Source: DAIOEK01 sp963721445
GTDB lineage: Bacteria > Chloroflexota > Anaerolineae > Anaerolineales > Anaerolineaceae
NCBI GenBank assembly: GCA_963721445.1
Contig: CAVRIZ010000008.1
Location: 434,001 to 498,000 of the forward strand
Direction: 5' to 3'
Length of the DNA stretch: 64,000 nt
The position numbers were made by a program, and so were the translations under genes. Shown here one piece after another: positions 1 to 8,735 of the stretch (its first letter is position 1; each line of letters begins with the position of its first letter). The notes below the pieces were generated by a model that saw only the letters and a program-made list of their open reading frames with translations, ran no database searches and was not told where the DNA came from.

Positions 1-30
1 AACTTTAATACGAGACTCTTGCTGGATCAT
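1..30 (-). CDS. rplN: 50S ribosomal protein L14 (5' end only)
   Basis: The first ten codons read MIQQESRIKV on the minus strand, which matches the conserved N-terminus of L14. The ATG lies at 30-28 and the gene runs off the left edge. Position directly after rpsQ is the universal S10/spc order, so this start is convincing although only 30 bases are visible. Confidence 0.85.
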   Translation of the reverse strand, partial: MIQQESRIKV

Positions 31-32
31 GG

Positions 33-305
33 CTATTCTCCCACACCGGTATCTTCAGTTCGTCGTTCGCTGACAACGATGGATTCAACAACCCAGCGTT
101 TATCGGCTGAAAGCGGTCTGCTTTCAACGATCTGAACCTTATCGCCGATATTGCAGCCCAATTCATCATGCGCTTTGACGCGTTTGCTGAGATGGACCAC
201 TTTTTTGTACACAGGATGACGGTATGCCCGTGAAATTTCCACTACAACGGTTTTGGTCATCTTGTTACTTTTAACTACTCCAATGATTCGGCGACGTTCG
301 TTCAT
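33..305 (-). CDS. rpsQ: 30S ribosomal protein S17
   Basis: A 90-residue primary 16S rRNA-binding protein of the small subunit. The N-terminal RRRIIGVVKSNKMTKTVVVE and the GDKVQIVESRPLS segment are the standard S17 OB-fold signatures. Length is normal. Its ATG overlaps the rpmC stop by four bases, so translation is probably coupled, and rplN starts only a few bases downstream. Confidence 0.97.
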   Translation of the reverse strand: MNERRRIIGVVKSNKMTKTVVVEISRAYRHPVYKKVVHLSKRVKAHDELGCNIGDKVQIVESRPLSADKRWVVESIVVSERRTEDTGVGE

Positions 306-514
306 TTAACACCTTCCTTCACAACCGTGCCTGCGCGTTCTGAGAGGATAGTCTCATATTGTGCGATCAAACGCCGGGTGATTTTTAGACGGCTGGTATC
401 CGTCAACTGCCCTGTCACGATCTGGAAGCGTAAGTTCATCAGCTCATTGCGGGCATCTGTAACTTTGGTATTCAATTCTTCCGTTGACAGCAATCTAATT
501 TCTGATGTATTCAT
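302..514 (-). CDS. rpmC: 50S ribosomal protein L29
   Basis: A 70-residue L29 at the exit tunnel of the large subunit. The ELNTKVTDARNELMNLRFQ segment and the later RLKITRRLIAQYETIL segment are the two helices of the family. It shares one base with the rplP stop region and overlaps rpsQ, consistent with a tightly coupled S10 operon. Confidence 0.96.
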   Translation of the reverse strand: MNTSEIRLLSTEELNTKVTDARNELMNLRFQIVTGQLTDTSRLKITRRLIAQYETILSERAGTVVKEGVK

Positions 515-939
515 TACTGTTCTCCTCCAAGTTCATGTCTCGAAACGACCTTGGTCTTAATGGAGAATTTGTAGGTTGCCTGTTTGAGCGCTTCCAGAGC
601 CATATCTTCTGGCAGACCACTGATCTCGAACATAATACGGCCTGGTTTCACTACCGACACCCAGTACTCCACGCCACCTTTACCTTTACCCATTCGGGTC
701 TCAGGGGGTTTCTGAGTATAGGGTTTGTCCGGGAAAATCCGGATCCAAATCTTACCGCGGCGCTTCATCGAATGGACGATGGTACGACGGGCTGCTTCGA
801 TCTGACGAGCGGTGACCCAGCCTGGTTCCAGAGCCTGAAGGCCCCAATCACCAAAGCTGACTTCCGCGCCTCGTAAAGCCTTGCCGGTCATGCGTCCACG
901 CTGCTGCTTGCGCCATTTAACACGTTTTGGCATTAACAT
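514..939 (-). CDS. rplP: 50S ribosomal protein L16
   Basis: L16 binds 23S rRNA near the A-site tRNA elbow and peptidyl transferase centre. The MPKRVKWRKQQRGRM start, the RRTIVHSMKRRGKIWIRIF core and the RMGKGKGGVEYWV loop are diagnostic. Two starts are possible, 939 (MLMPKR) or 933 (MPKR); a GAGG is found upstream and the second is the commoner family start. Length about 140 residues, as expected. Confidence 0.97.
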   Translation of the reverse strand: MLMPKRVKWRKQQRGRMTGKALRGAEVSFGDWGLQALEPGWVTARQIEAARRTIVHSMKRRGKIWIRIFPDKPYTQKPPETRMGKGKGGVEYWVSVVKPGRIMFEISGLPEDMALEALKQATYKFSIKTKVVSRHELGGEQ

Positions 940-983
940 ATTCGTTACCTCACCAAAGTTATCTGGAAATGATCCAGTACAGG

Positions 984-1661
984 TTATTCACTGACGTACA
1001 CGCCTTCAGTGGCTTCAACTTTCTCTTCCACCACCGGCATGGCTTCACCCTTGTAGACCCAGACCTTTACGCCGATACGGCCGTAAGTGGTCAACGCTTC
1101 TGCTCGGGCAAAATCGATATTCGCACGCAGTGTTTGCAGCGGAACACGACCTTCACGCAGCCAGACTGAACGAGCCATTTCCGCACCGCTTAAGCGGCCA
1201 GCAACTTCCACTTTGATGCCCAGGGCACCCTGGCGGATCGCCTGTTGCAAAGCACGTTTCATGGCGCGACGATAAGAGACGCGACGTTCCATTTGTCCAG
1301 CGATATTTGCAGCTACCAGATAGGCATCGGTATCCGGGTTTTTGATCTCTTTGATCTCAAGATCAATTTTCTTACCGGTCAATCCTTCGAGAGCCACACG
1401 CATCTTCTTTACGCTTTCGCCCTTGCGACCGATCAATATACCGGGTTTGGCGGTATGAACGGACACTTTGACTTTCCCGGGGTAGCGTTCAATTTCTATC
1501 AGAGAAACACCAGCCTTCTCTGCTTCAGACTTCACTACTTTTCGGATTTCGAAATCCTGGTGTAATTGATCTGCGTATTCTTTACCTTCCGCGTACCAAC
1601 GACCTTGCCAGGGTTGATTGATATTTAGACGAAACCCAATCGGATGTACTTTTCGACCCAT
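984..1661 (-). CDS. rpsC: 30S ribosomal protein S3
   Basis: A 225-residue S3 at the mRNA entry channel. The start MGRKVHPIGFRL, a KH-type RNA-binding motif around residues 75-85 (ILIGRKGESVKKM) and the C-terminal RTTYGRIGVKVW-like region (here TTYGRIGVKVWVYKGE) are all present. A short acidic tail follows. Normal length, between rplV and rplP. Confidence 0.97.
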   Translation of the reverse strand: MGRKVHPIGFRLNINQPWQGRWYAEGKEYADQLHQDFEIRKVVKSEAEKAGVSLIEIERYPGKVKVSVHTAKPGILIGRKGESVKKMRVALEGLTGKKIDLEIKEIKNPDTDAYLVAANIAGQMERRVSYRRAMKRALQQAIRQGALGIKVEVAGRLSGAEMARSVWLREGRVPLQTLRANIDFARAEALTTYGRIGVKVWVYKGEAMPVVEEKVEATEGVYVSE

Positions 1662-1704
1662 ATTATCTCCTGTTGTCTGTTCTATCTTCTACAGGTGTCA
1701 GCTG

Positions 1705-2046
1705 TTATTCTTTTTCCCGCAGGACTACAGTGATGTGCGAATTTCGGCGGAGGAGGGGTTTGAAACGACCCCGGGCACCGAATCTGCGCCATTTGCGAGT
1801 TGGGGCTTCATCTGCGAAGATCCTATAGACGAACAGGTCATCGCGGCTGACTCCAAAGTTCTCTTCAGCATTGGCAACGGCAGAGGTCAATACTTTGCCT
1901 ACATGACGCGCGGCTACATTGGGTAAGAACTTCAATGTGTTCATCGCATCAACAGCTTTTTTCCCACGAACCAAATCTACTACCAGGCGGACCTTTTGAG
2001 CAGACATGGAGGTGAAACGTAATTGAGCATGGATATCGTGTGCCAT
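1705..2046 (-). CDS. rplV: 50S ribosomal protein L22
   Basis: A 113-residue L22 that contacts all 23S domains and lines the exit tunnel with its beta hairpin. The MSAQKVRLVVDLVRGK helix, the SAVANAEEN segment and the RFGARGRFKPLLRRNSHITVVL hairpin region identify it. It starts four bases after the rpsS stop, and has an intact macrolide-loop region. Confidence 0.97.
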   Translation of the reverse strand: MAHDIHAQLRFTSMSAQKVRLVVDLVRGKKAVDAMNTLKFLPNVAARHVGKVLTSAVANAEENFGVSRDDLFVYRIFADEAPTRKWRRFGARGRFKPLLRRNSHITVVLREKE

Positions 2047-2049
2047 GGC

Positions 2050-2334
2050 TTACTTTCCCTTCGCGGATGAAGATTTGTCCGACATGTGGCCACGGAAATG
2101 ACGAGTTGGTGCAAATTCACCCAGCCGGTGTCCAACCATGTTCTCGGTGACGTAGATCGGCACATGACGCCTTCCATCGTGGACGGCGATGGTGTGTCCG
2201 ACCATCTGCGGGAAGATCGTGCTTGCGCGAGACCACGTGCGCAATACTTTCTTCTCATTGCGAGTGTTCATGGCTTCAATTTTCTTTAGTAATTTGGGCT
2301 CAATAAATGGACCCTTTTTTAGTGATCGTGACAT
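2050..2334 (-). CDS. rpsS: 30S ribosomal protein S19
   Basis: A 94-residue S19 of the 30S head. The start MSRSLKKGPFIEPKLL, the RTWSRASTIFPQMVGHTIAVH core and the GHRLGEFAPTRHFRGH motif are standard. It sits between rplB (37-base gap) and rplV. Confidence 0.97.
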   Translation of the reverse strand: MSRSLKKGPFIEPKLLKKIEAMNTRNEKKVLRTWSRASTIFPQMVGHTIAVHDGRRHVPIYVTENMVGHRLGEFAPTRHFRGHMSDKSSSAKGK

Positions 2335-2371
2335 ATGATCGACCCTTTATCCTGTCAGAATTCCAATAGCC

Positions 2372-3208
2372 TTACCGGCTGCTCTTGCTGCGGCGGCGGA
2401 TGATGTATTGATCAGTCTGTTTATTGCGGCGGGTCCGGTACCCACGGGTCGGACGACCCCAGGGTGATTTTGGACCTGGCATACCTACAGGCTGGCGGCC
2501 TTCACCACCACCATGCGGATGGTCACGGGGGGACATGGCAGTACCGCGAACAGTTGGTCTAACACCCATATGGCGGCTGCGACCAGCTTTACCAAGTTTC
2601 ACATTGCTGTGATCCAGGTTCCCCACCTGTCCGATGGTTGCATAGCAAGTTTGACGAACCAGACGAACTTCTCCGGATGGGAGTCGAACCTGAGCGAAAT
2701 CACCTTCTTTAGCCAGGATCTGAGCGGCTCCACCAGCGGCGCGTACTAATTGACCGCCTTTACCTTCTTTAAGTTCAACATTATGGACCATGGTACCAAT
2801 TGGAATATTGGCAATGGGCAGGCAATTCCCGATGCGTATTTCTGCAGTCGGACTGGATACTATCGAATCTCCAACTTTCAGACCAATCGGAGCGATAATA
2901 TAACGTTTCTCTCCATCCACATAATGCAGGAGGGCTAAACGGGCGGTGCGATTTGGATCGTACTCGATCGCAGCGACCTTCGCGGGAATGTTGAATTTCT
3001 CGCGTTTGTAGTCGACCAGTCGGATGAATTGGCGATTACCGCCGCCTTGATGGCGGACAGTGATGCGTCCGTAAGAGTTTCGACCACCGTGAGCCTTGCG
3101 GATAAGGATCAACGATTTCTCAGGGGTGGATTTGGTTATCTCTTCGAACGTGTTACCGGTCATGCTGCGCATGCCGGGGGTCACGGGTTTATAGATCTTG
3201 ACGGCCAT
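2372..3208 (-). CDS. rplB: 50S ribosomal protein L2
   Basis: A 278-residue L2, needed for subunit association and peptidyl transfer. It has the N-terminal OB-like part with GGRNSYGRITVRHQGGG, and the C-terminal VRGTAMSPRDHPHGGGEGR loop that carries the conserved histidine near the peptidyl transferase centre. The start codon shares one base with the rplW stop codon. Confidence 0.98.
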   Translation of the reverse strand: MAVKIYKPVTPGMRSMTGNTFEEITKSTPEKSLILIRKAHGGRNSYGRITVRHQGGGNRQFIRLVDYKREKFNIPAKVAAIEYDPNRTARLALLHYVDGEKRYIIAPIGLKVGDSIVSSPTAEIRIGNCLPIANIPIGTMVHNVELKEGKGGQLVRAAGGAAQILAKEGDFAQVRLPSGEVRLVRQTCYATIGQVGNLDHSNVKLGKAGRSRHMGVRPTVRGTAMSPRDHPHGGGEGRQPVGMPGPKSPWGRPTRGYRTRRNKQTDQYIIRRRSKSSR

Positions 3209-3510
3209 TACTCTACCCCTTCAAAGATCGGAATGCGATTTTCGGGCGCCAGGGTGATGATCGCTTTTTTGATGCCGCTGGTGCGAAGAGCTAAACGGCG
3301 GCTCTTGGCACGACGGCTGCGTTTTCCGGGCGTATTTATAATATTGACACGCAATACATCTACTTTGAAGATAGTCTCAACAGCATCCTTCACCTGGGTG
3401 CGGGTAGCTTTGTTATCTACTTCAAAAACATATTGGTGTAACTTGGTTACCTGGTAATTGGTTTTTTCAGTTACCAGTGGTCGTTTTAAGATATCAAATG
3501 TGGTTATCAT
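3208..3510 (-). CDS. rplW: 50S ribosomal protein L23
   Basis: A 100-residue L23 at the tunnel exit, the docking site for trigger factor and SRP. RPLVTEKTNYQVTKLHQYVFEV is the conserved N-terminal half; NKATRTQVKDAVETIFKVDV follows. It begins 18 bases after rplD and touches rplB. Confidence 0.96.
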   Translation of the reverse strand: MITTFDILKRPLVTEKTNYQVTKLHQYVFEVDNKATRTQVKDAVETIFKVDVLRVNIINTPGKRSRRAKSRRLALRTSGIKKAIITLAPENRIPIFEGVE

Positions 3511-3528
3511 CGTTTCGTCTCCTGCGCC

Positions 3529-4161
3529 TTAGCCAAGATTGGCTGCGATCACATCCAGCGCTTGGACCGGCAGGATGAGCTTATCAAAGGTCAGGATATC
3601 TCGAATGTTGAGATAACCAGCCATCAAGGTTTTCGCGTCGGGGATGTTATTGGTAGAGCGGATGACCATTTCATATTCCTGGGATTTCTCAGGAACAAGG
3701 ATCAGAGCGCTGCTCTCGCCTACCAGCTTGTTCAAGGCTTGCGCCATGAGACGAGTTTTGGGCTCGGCAAGAACCATATTTTCAATGATCACGATCGCGT
3801 CTTCACTGGCTTTGGACGAAAGAGCGGAGCGCAAAGCTGCGCGGCGCATCTGGCGAGGCATTGACAGGAAGTATTTATGCGGATGCGGGGTGTGAACTCC
3901 ACCGCCACCTCTCCAGTGAGGGGCGCGGGAAGAGCCCTGACGGGCACGCCCGGTGCCTTTTTGGCGCCATGGTTTCTTTCCACCACCGGCAACATCGCTG
4001 CGGCCTTTTGTTTGATGTGTACCAAGACGGGCGTTTGCCATTTGACGAACGAACGCCTGGTGCATCAAGTCGGCTAAGATAGGGGCTTCAAAGATCTCCG
4101 CGGGCAATTCAATTGTGCGGACCTTTTCGCCTTGCATGTTATAGACATCTGCTTTCATCAT
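3529..4161 (-). CDS. rplD: 50S ribosomal protein L4
   Basis: A 210-residue L4. The extended tunnel loop with GRSDVAGGGKKPWRQKGTGRARQGS, the HPHKY segment and the ALSSKASED helix are diagnostic. In E. coli L4 also autoregulates the S10 operon; whether that happens here is unknown, but a structured leader lies upstream of rplC. Start may be 4161 or the next ATG at 4158. Confidence 0.97.
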   Translation of the reverse strand: MMKADVYNMQGEKVRTIELPAEIFEAPILADLMHQAFVRQMANARLGTHQTKGRSDVAGGGKKPWRQKGTGRARQGSSRAPHWRGGGGVHTPHPHKYFLSMPRQMRRAALRSALSSKASEDAIVIIENMVLAEPKTRLMAQALNKLVGESSALILVPEKSQEYEMVIRSTNNIPDAKTLMAGYLNIRDILTFDKLILPVQALDVIAANLG

Positions 4162-4201
4162 TATTAAGCTCCCTTACAGAAAACGACTCAGGCGTTAACC
4201 C

Positions 4202-4831
4202 TTATTGTTTTCTGGCCTCCTTTACCATAACGATACCGCCGCGGCCGCCGGGTATTGCTCCACGAACACCGAGCAGGTTTCGTTCCGGGTCGACCAGCAC
4301 TACTTTAAGATTCTGTGCGGTTACACGGTCATCGCCCATATGACCGGGACCACGGGAACCTTTATATACGCGACCGGGAGTTGTACCGGAGCTGCGTGAC
4401 CCAGGACCGCGTTCTCGGTCAGATTGACCGTGGGTTTTGGGACCGCCACGGAAATGATAGCGCTTTACGGCACCGGCAAAGCCTTTGCCTTTTGAAACGC
4501 CGACCACATCCACAGCTTCGCCTAGGGCAAACAAATCAACCGAAACCTTATCGCCTTCGTTGACCTGAGGATCCTTGGCTCTGAATTCACGCAATATTCG
4601 AAGTGGGGGAGTGTTGCTTTTTTTGAGGTGACCCAGTTCCCCACCGCTGATCCGTTTTGGCTTGATTTCATCAAAGCCCAACTGCACAGCGGAGTAACCT
4701 TCTTTTTCGGGCGTGCGAACCTGGGTAACGTAGCACGGCCCAGCTTCGATGATGGTGACTGGAATTGCCGCACCATTCTCATCGAAAATCTGGGTCATGC
4801 CGATTTTCTTACCAATGAGCCCTTTTAACAT
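4202..4831 (-). CDS. rplC: 50S ribosomal protein L3
   Basis: A 209-residue L3. The start MLKGLIGKKIGMTQIFDENG, the AGAVKRYHFRGGPKTHGQSDRER core and GRVYKGSRGPGHMG are characteristic; the last contains the loop that reaches the peptidyl transferase centre. An AAGGAG Shine-Dalgarno lies about ten bases upstream of the ATG. A 229-base gap with its own promoter separates it from rpsJ. Confidence 0.98.
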   Translation of the reverse strand: MLKGLIGKKIGMTQIFDENGAAIPVTIIEAGPCYVTQVRTPEKEGYSAVQLGFDEIKPKRISGGELGHLKKSNTPPLRILREFRAKDPQVNEGDKVSVDLFALGEAVDVVGVSKGKGFAGAVKRYHFRGGPKTHGQSDRERGPGSRSSGTTPGRVYKGSRGPGHMGDDRVTAQNLKVVLVDPERNLLGVRGAIPGGRGGIVMVKEARKQ

Positions 4832-4995
4832 CCTGGTATTCTCCTTGTAGAGTGTAATAGGTTGAGACTGTCAGCCTGGGCTTGGCTGCATCATCTCCAA
4901 GTAATTCAGTCAGACAAGATGCCGAGCTTTTCGCGGGCACGGTCGTTCCTGCTCTTGAATTACCGCTTGCGCGGTAAACTGGTTACCGACGCGAA
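4832..4995 (-). promoter_or_regulatory. Structured 5' leader of the rplC operon
   Basis: Between the rplC promoter and start codon the minus-strand RNA can form a 7-bp hairpin with a GCAA tetraloop (stem 4977-4971 / 4966-4960). It can also form a long-range 8-bp helix (4963-4956 with 4908-4901) with inner GAGC/GCTC pairing. The two share bases 4960-4963, so they exclude each other. This is the layout of a leader that switches; a ribosomal-protein ligand is inferred only from context. Confidence 0.45.
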
Positions 4996-5000
4996 CGCAT

Positions 5001-5030
5001 ATTGTACCACCACATCTGTATCTTTGTCCA
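5001..5030 (-). promoter_or_regulatory. Promoter for the rplC operon
   Basis: Minus-strand TGGACA (5030-5025), an 18-base spacer and TACAAT (5006-5001) form a good sigma70-type promoter in the rpsJ-rplC gap. It gives a leader of about 160 bases, and separates rplC and downstream genes from rpsJ transcription. Confidence 0.7.
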
Positions 5031-5060
5031 GACATGGTGGATCAAAACCATGTTAAATGA

Positions 5061-5372
5061 CTAGATCTTAATTTCGATATCGACACCGGCAGGAAGATTC
5101 AAGCGCATCAGCATATCGATCGTTTTTGAATCCGGATCCAACACGTCGATAAGACGGTTGTGAGTGCGAATTTCAAAATGCTCATGTGAATCTTTATCGA
5201 TAAATGTTGAGCGGCGGACGGTAAATTTTTCAATTTTGGTTGGCAATGGTACTGGGCCAACTACCTGCGCGCCGCTTCGTTCGGCCGTGTCAACAATCCG
5301 TTTTGCGGACTGATCCAGAACACGGTGGTCGTATGCCTTAAGTCGAATACGTATCTTTTGCTTTGCCATCAT
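5061..5372 (-). CDS. rpsJ: 30S ribosomal protein S10
   Basis: A 103-residue S10 (also NusE in antitermination complexes). KIRIRLKAYDHRVLDQSAK, GPVPLPTKIEKFTVRRS and the HFEIRTHNRLIDV loop are conserved. It follows tuf by seven bases, so it is the last gene of the str transcript; the S10 genes restart from their own promoter. Start could be 5372 or the second ATG at 5369. Confidence 0.97.
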   Translation of the reverse strand: MMAKQKIRIRLKAYDHRVLDQSAKRIVDTAERSGAQVVGPVPLPTKIEKFTVRRSTFIDKDSHEHFEIRTHNRLIDVLDPDSKTIDMLMRLNLPAGVDIEIKI

Positions 5373-5379
5373 TATGCAC

Positions 5380-6582
5380 CTAGTCCAGAATCTTAGTGAT
5401 CACACCGGCGCCAACCGTCAGACCACCTTCACGAATAGCGAACTTGGAACCTTGTTCCAACGCAACCGGCATGATCAATTCCACTTCCAGGTTCACGTTG
5501 TCCCCAGGCATGACCATCTCGATCCCATCCGGGAGCTTGATGTTCCCGGTCACATCCATCGTCCGTATGTAGAACTGCGGCCGATAACCTGTGAAGAATG
5601 CTTTGTGTCGTCCGCCTTCTTCCTTCTTCAGCACGTACACCTCGCCCATGAATTTCTTGTGCGGGGTGATGCTGCCCGGCTTCGCCACTACCTGCCCACG
5701 CTCTACATCCGTGCGCTCAATCCCGCGCAACAATATGCCCAGGTTGTCTCCAGCCATGCCTTCGTCCAGCAGCTTGTGGAACATCTCCACTCCCGTCACT
5801 ACACTGGCTCGGGTCTTTTCCTGCAAGCCCACGATCTCCACCGGCTCGCCAACTTTGATCTTGCCTCGATCCACTCGACCGGTCACAACGGTACCACGAC
5901 CCTTGATCGAGAATACATCTTCGATCGGCATCATGAACGGTTTGTCCACCGCACGTACCGGCTCGGGTATGTATTCGTCCACCACCCGCAGCAGTTCCTT
6001 GATGCAGGCGTATTCCGGCGCTTCCGGATCCGTGCTCTTGCTCTCCAGCGCCAGCAATGCCGAACCACGCACGATCGGTATGGTGTCCCCGGGGAACCCC
6101 TGCTTCGAGAGCATCTCGCGCAGTTCCAGCTCCACCAGCTCCAGCAGTTCCGGATCGTTCATCTGGTCTACTTTGTTCAAAAATACCACGATGCTCGGCA
6201 CTTCCACCTGGCGCGCCAGCAGCACATGCTCGAACGTCTGCGGCATCGGCCCATCAGGAGCCGCCACCACCAGGATCGCGCCATCTACCTGCGCCGCACC
6301 CGTGATCATGTTCTTGATGTAGTCGCGGTGTCCAGGCATGTCTACATGCGCGTAATGCCGCTTGGTGGTCTGGTATTCCACATGCGCAATGTTGATCGTG
6401 ATCCCACGCGCTTTCTCTTCCGGCGCGTTATCGATCTGATCATACGCTTTGAATTCCGCCAACCCTTGCATCTGGCACCATTTCGTGATCGCCGCCGTTA
6501 AGGTCGTTTTACCATGATCGATATGTCCCATGGTCCCTACATTCAGATGCGGCTTCGACCGGTCAAACTTTTGCTTCGCCAT
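5380..6582 (-). CDS. tuf: Elongation factor Tu
   Basis: A 400-residue GTPase that delivers aminoacyl-tRNA to the ribosome. G1 GHIDHGKT is at residues 19-26, followed by the ARGITIN switch I region, G3 and NKVD (about 136). G3 reads DMPGH, while most bacterial EF-Tu have DCPGH; the following RDY replaces the usual ADY. All three domains are complete. GGAG lies before the ATG. Sampled stretches are richer in GC (58-65%) than neighbouring genes, and this leaves a long spurious antisense reading frame. Confidence 0.97.
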   Translation of the reverse strand: MAKQKFDRSKPHLNVGTMGHIDHGKTTLTAAITKWCQMQGLAEFKAYDQIDNAPEEKARGITINIAHVEYQTTKRHYAHVDMPGHRDYIKNMITGAAQVDGAILVVAAPDGPMPQTFEHVLLARQVEVPSIVVFLNKVDQMNDPELLELVELELREMLSKQGFPGDTIPIVRGSALLALESKSTDPEAPEYACIKELLRVVDEYIPEPVRAVDKPFMMPIEDVFSIKGRGTVVTGRVDRGKIKVGEPVEIVGLQEKTRASVVTGVEMFHKLLDEGMAGDNLGILLRGIERTDVERGQVVAKPGSITPHKKFMGEVYVLKKEEGGRHKAFFTGYRPQFYIRTMDVTGNIKLPDGIEMVMPGDNVNLEVELIMPVALEQGSKFAIREGGLTVGAGVITKILD

Positions 6583-6626
6583 ACATTACTCCTATTAAGA
6601 ATAACTTCTCAAGAAGACTAAATTGA

Positions 6627-8699
6627 TTATCCGTTGATGATCTTCTGCGCAACAGTCTCAGAGACTGGTGCGTAGTGATCAAACTCCATTGAAAAAACCC
6701 CGCGTCCCTGGGTGGCTGAGCGTAATTCCGTGGCATAACCGAACATCTCAGCCATAGGAACTGTCGCTTCCGCCGCCTGGGCATTTCCGGGGCGTGCATC
6801 CATACCTAAAATATTTCCGCGACGGGCATTGATCTGCCCGAGTACATCGCCCAGATATTCTTCAGGAACAACCACTTCCACTTTCATAATAGGTTCCAGC
6901 AGAACAGGAGCGCCGCGTTGCATGGCTTCCTTGAAGGCAAATAAACCTGCCATCTTAAACGCCATTTCACTTGAATCCACCTCATGGAAAGAACCGTCGA
7001 TCAGGGTGACTTTTACATCCACGATCGGATACCCTGCCAGGACGCCTGTCTCGGCGCCTTCGAGGATCCCTTTTTCAGTAGGTTTAATATATTCTTGCGG
7101 GATTGCACCGCCGAAGACCTTGTTTTCGAAGACGATGCCTTTCCCGCGCTCGGTCGGTTCGGCGTTGATCACAACGTGACCATACTGACCTTTCCCACCG
7201 GACTGTTTCACATAGCGGTAATCCACCTTCATGACAGGTTTGCTGATTGTCTCGCGATAAGCGACGCGTGGACGACCGACATTGGCATGCACCTTGAATT
7301 CCCGTAACATCCGGTCCACCAGAACATCCAGATGTAGCTCGCCCATGCCTGAAATCACTGTTTGAGCAGTAGCCTCATCGGTACGGACTCGGAAGGTGGG
7401 GTCTTCTTCTGAAAGCTTCCGTAATGCTTCAGCCATACGATCCTGGTCGACTGTTGATTTCGGTTCGATCGCAATGGAGATGACCGGTTCCGGGAAGCTG
7501 ATGCTTTCGAGAATGACAGGTTTGGTCGCTTCGCAAAGCGTATCTCCAGTGAAGGTTTCCTTCAGCCCGAGAATCGCAACAATATCACCTGCCAATACTT
7601 CATCGATATCTTCACGCCTGTCGGCGTACATCCGCAGCAGTCGTCCAACCCGTTCCCGTTTCCCTTTGATCGGATTGAATGTCATGGCACCCTGGTTGAG
7701 TTTACCGGAGTATACTCTGAGGTAAGCCAATCGACCAACATAGGGATCGGTCACGATTTTGAAGATCAAACCAGAGAATGGTTCATCATCTTCGGCTTTT
7801 CGAACGACTGTTTCATCCGTGTTGGGATCGATCGCATTGACAGCGGGAATGTCCTCAGGTGAGGGAAGGTAATCGATCACAGCATCGAGCAGAGGTTGTA
7901 CACCTTTATTTCGCAGGGAAGTACCGCAGAAAACAGGGGTTGCTTTATTCTCAATAACAGCTTTTCTGAGGGCAGCCTTTAATTCCGCAACCGAAATATC
8001 TTCACCTTCAAGATACTTTAGGGTGAGATCATCATCAAGTTCAACAATACTCTCGATGAGATGCGCACGTGATGCTTCAGCCTGTGGTACCAGATCTGCC
8101 GGAATTTCAGCATAAGTGGCTTCGCGACCAAGCTCATCTTCCCAATAGATCGCCTGCATTTCTAACAGATCTACAACGCCCTTAAAATCAGCTTCCATCC
8201 CGATCGGTAATTGCATTGGGATGGCATTGGCGCCCAGACGTTTTCTGATGGATTCAATCGTACGTTCATACGAAGCGCCAACGCGGTCGATTTTGTTGGC
8301 AAAACAGATGCGCGGAACACCGTAACGATCAGCCTGTCGCCAGACAGTTTCGCTTTGGGGTTCCACACCTTGTACGGAGTCAAAAATGACAACACCGCCG
8401 TCGAGCACTCGCAAGGAGCGCTGTACTTCGGCGGTGAAATCGATATGTCCAGGTGTATCAATAATATTGATCTGATAACCCTTCCACTCCGCGGATACGG
8501 CTGCAGATACGATGGTAATACCGCGTTCCCGTTCCTGTTCCATCCAGTCGGTCACAGTAGTACCGTCGTCCACCGATCCGATACGATAAGTTTTACCGGT
8601 ATAGAATAAAATACGCTCGGTAGTTGTTGTTTTTCCGGCGTCAATATGGGCAATAATGCCTATATTTCTATACCGATCGAGAGGGTGTTGACGAGGCAT
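6627..8699 (-). CDS. fusA: Elongation factor G
   Basis: A 690-residue translocase GTPase. AHIDAGKTTTTERIL (G1) is at residues 17-31, RGITI (G2), DTPGHIDF (G3) and NKID (G4) follow, then domains II-V including GKGQYGHVVI and the C-terminal SATQGRGVFSMEF region. Full length, in the normal place between rpsG and tuf. Confidence 0.98.
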   Translation of the reverse strand: MPRQHPLDRYRNIGIIAHIDAGKTTTTERILFYTGKTYRIGSVDDGTTVTDWMEQERERGITIVSAAVSAEWKGYQINIIDTPGHIDFTAEVQRSLRVLDGGVVIFDSVQGVEPQSETVWRQADRYGVPRICFANKIDRVGASYERTIESIRKRLGANAIPMQLPIGMEADFKGVVDLLEMQAIYWEDELGREATYAEIPADLVPQAEASRAHLIESIVELDDDLTLKYLEGEDISVAELKAALRKAVIENKATPVFCGTSLRNKGVQPLLDAVIDYLPSPEDIPAVNAIDPNTDETVVRKAEDDEPFSGLIFKIVTDPYVGRLAYLRVYSGKLNQGAMTFNPIKGKRERVGRLLRMYADRREDIDEVLAGDIVAILGLKETFTGDTLCEATKPVILESISFPEPVISIAIEPKSTVDQDRMAEALRKLSEEDPTFRVRTDEATAQTVISGMGELHLDVLVDRMLREFKVHANVGRPRVAYRETISKPVMKVDYRYVKQSGGKGQYGHVVINAEPTERGKGIVFENKVFGGAIPQEYIKPTEKGILEGAETGVLAGYPIVDVKVTLIDGSFHEVDSSEMAFKMAGLFAFKEAMQRGAPVLLEPIMKVEVVVPEEYLGDVLGQINARRGNILGMDARPGNAQAAEATVPMAEMFGYATELRSATQGRGVFSMEFDHYAPVSETVAQKIING

Positions 8700-8735
8700 T
8701 CAGATCTTCTCTTCACCAATAATGATAATAACCGA

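Noticed and set aside
5374..6501. A 375-codon open frame on the plus strand opposite tuf
   Set aside because: It is a shadow of the codon bias of tuf; its product (His/Arg/Leu-rich) resembles nothing, and tuf itself is certain.
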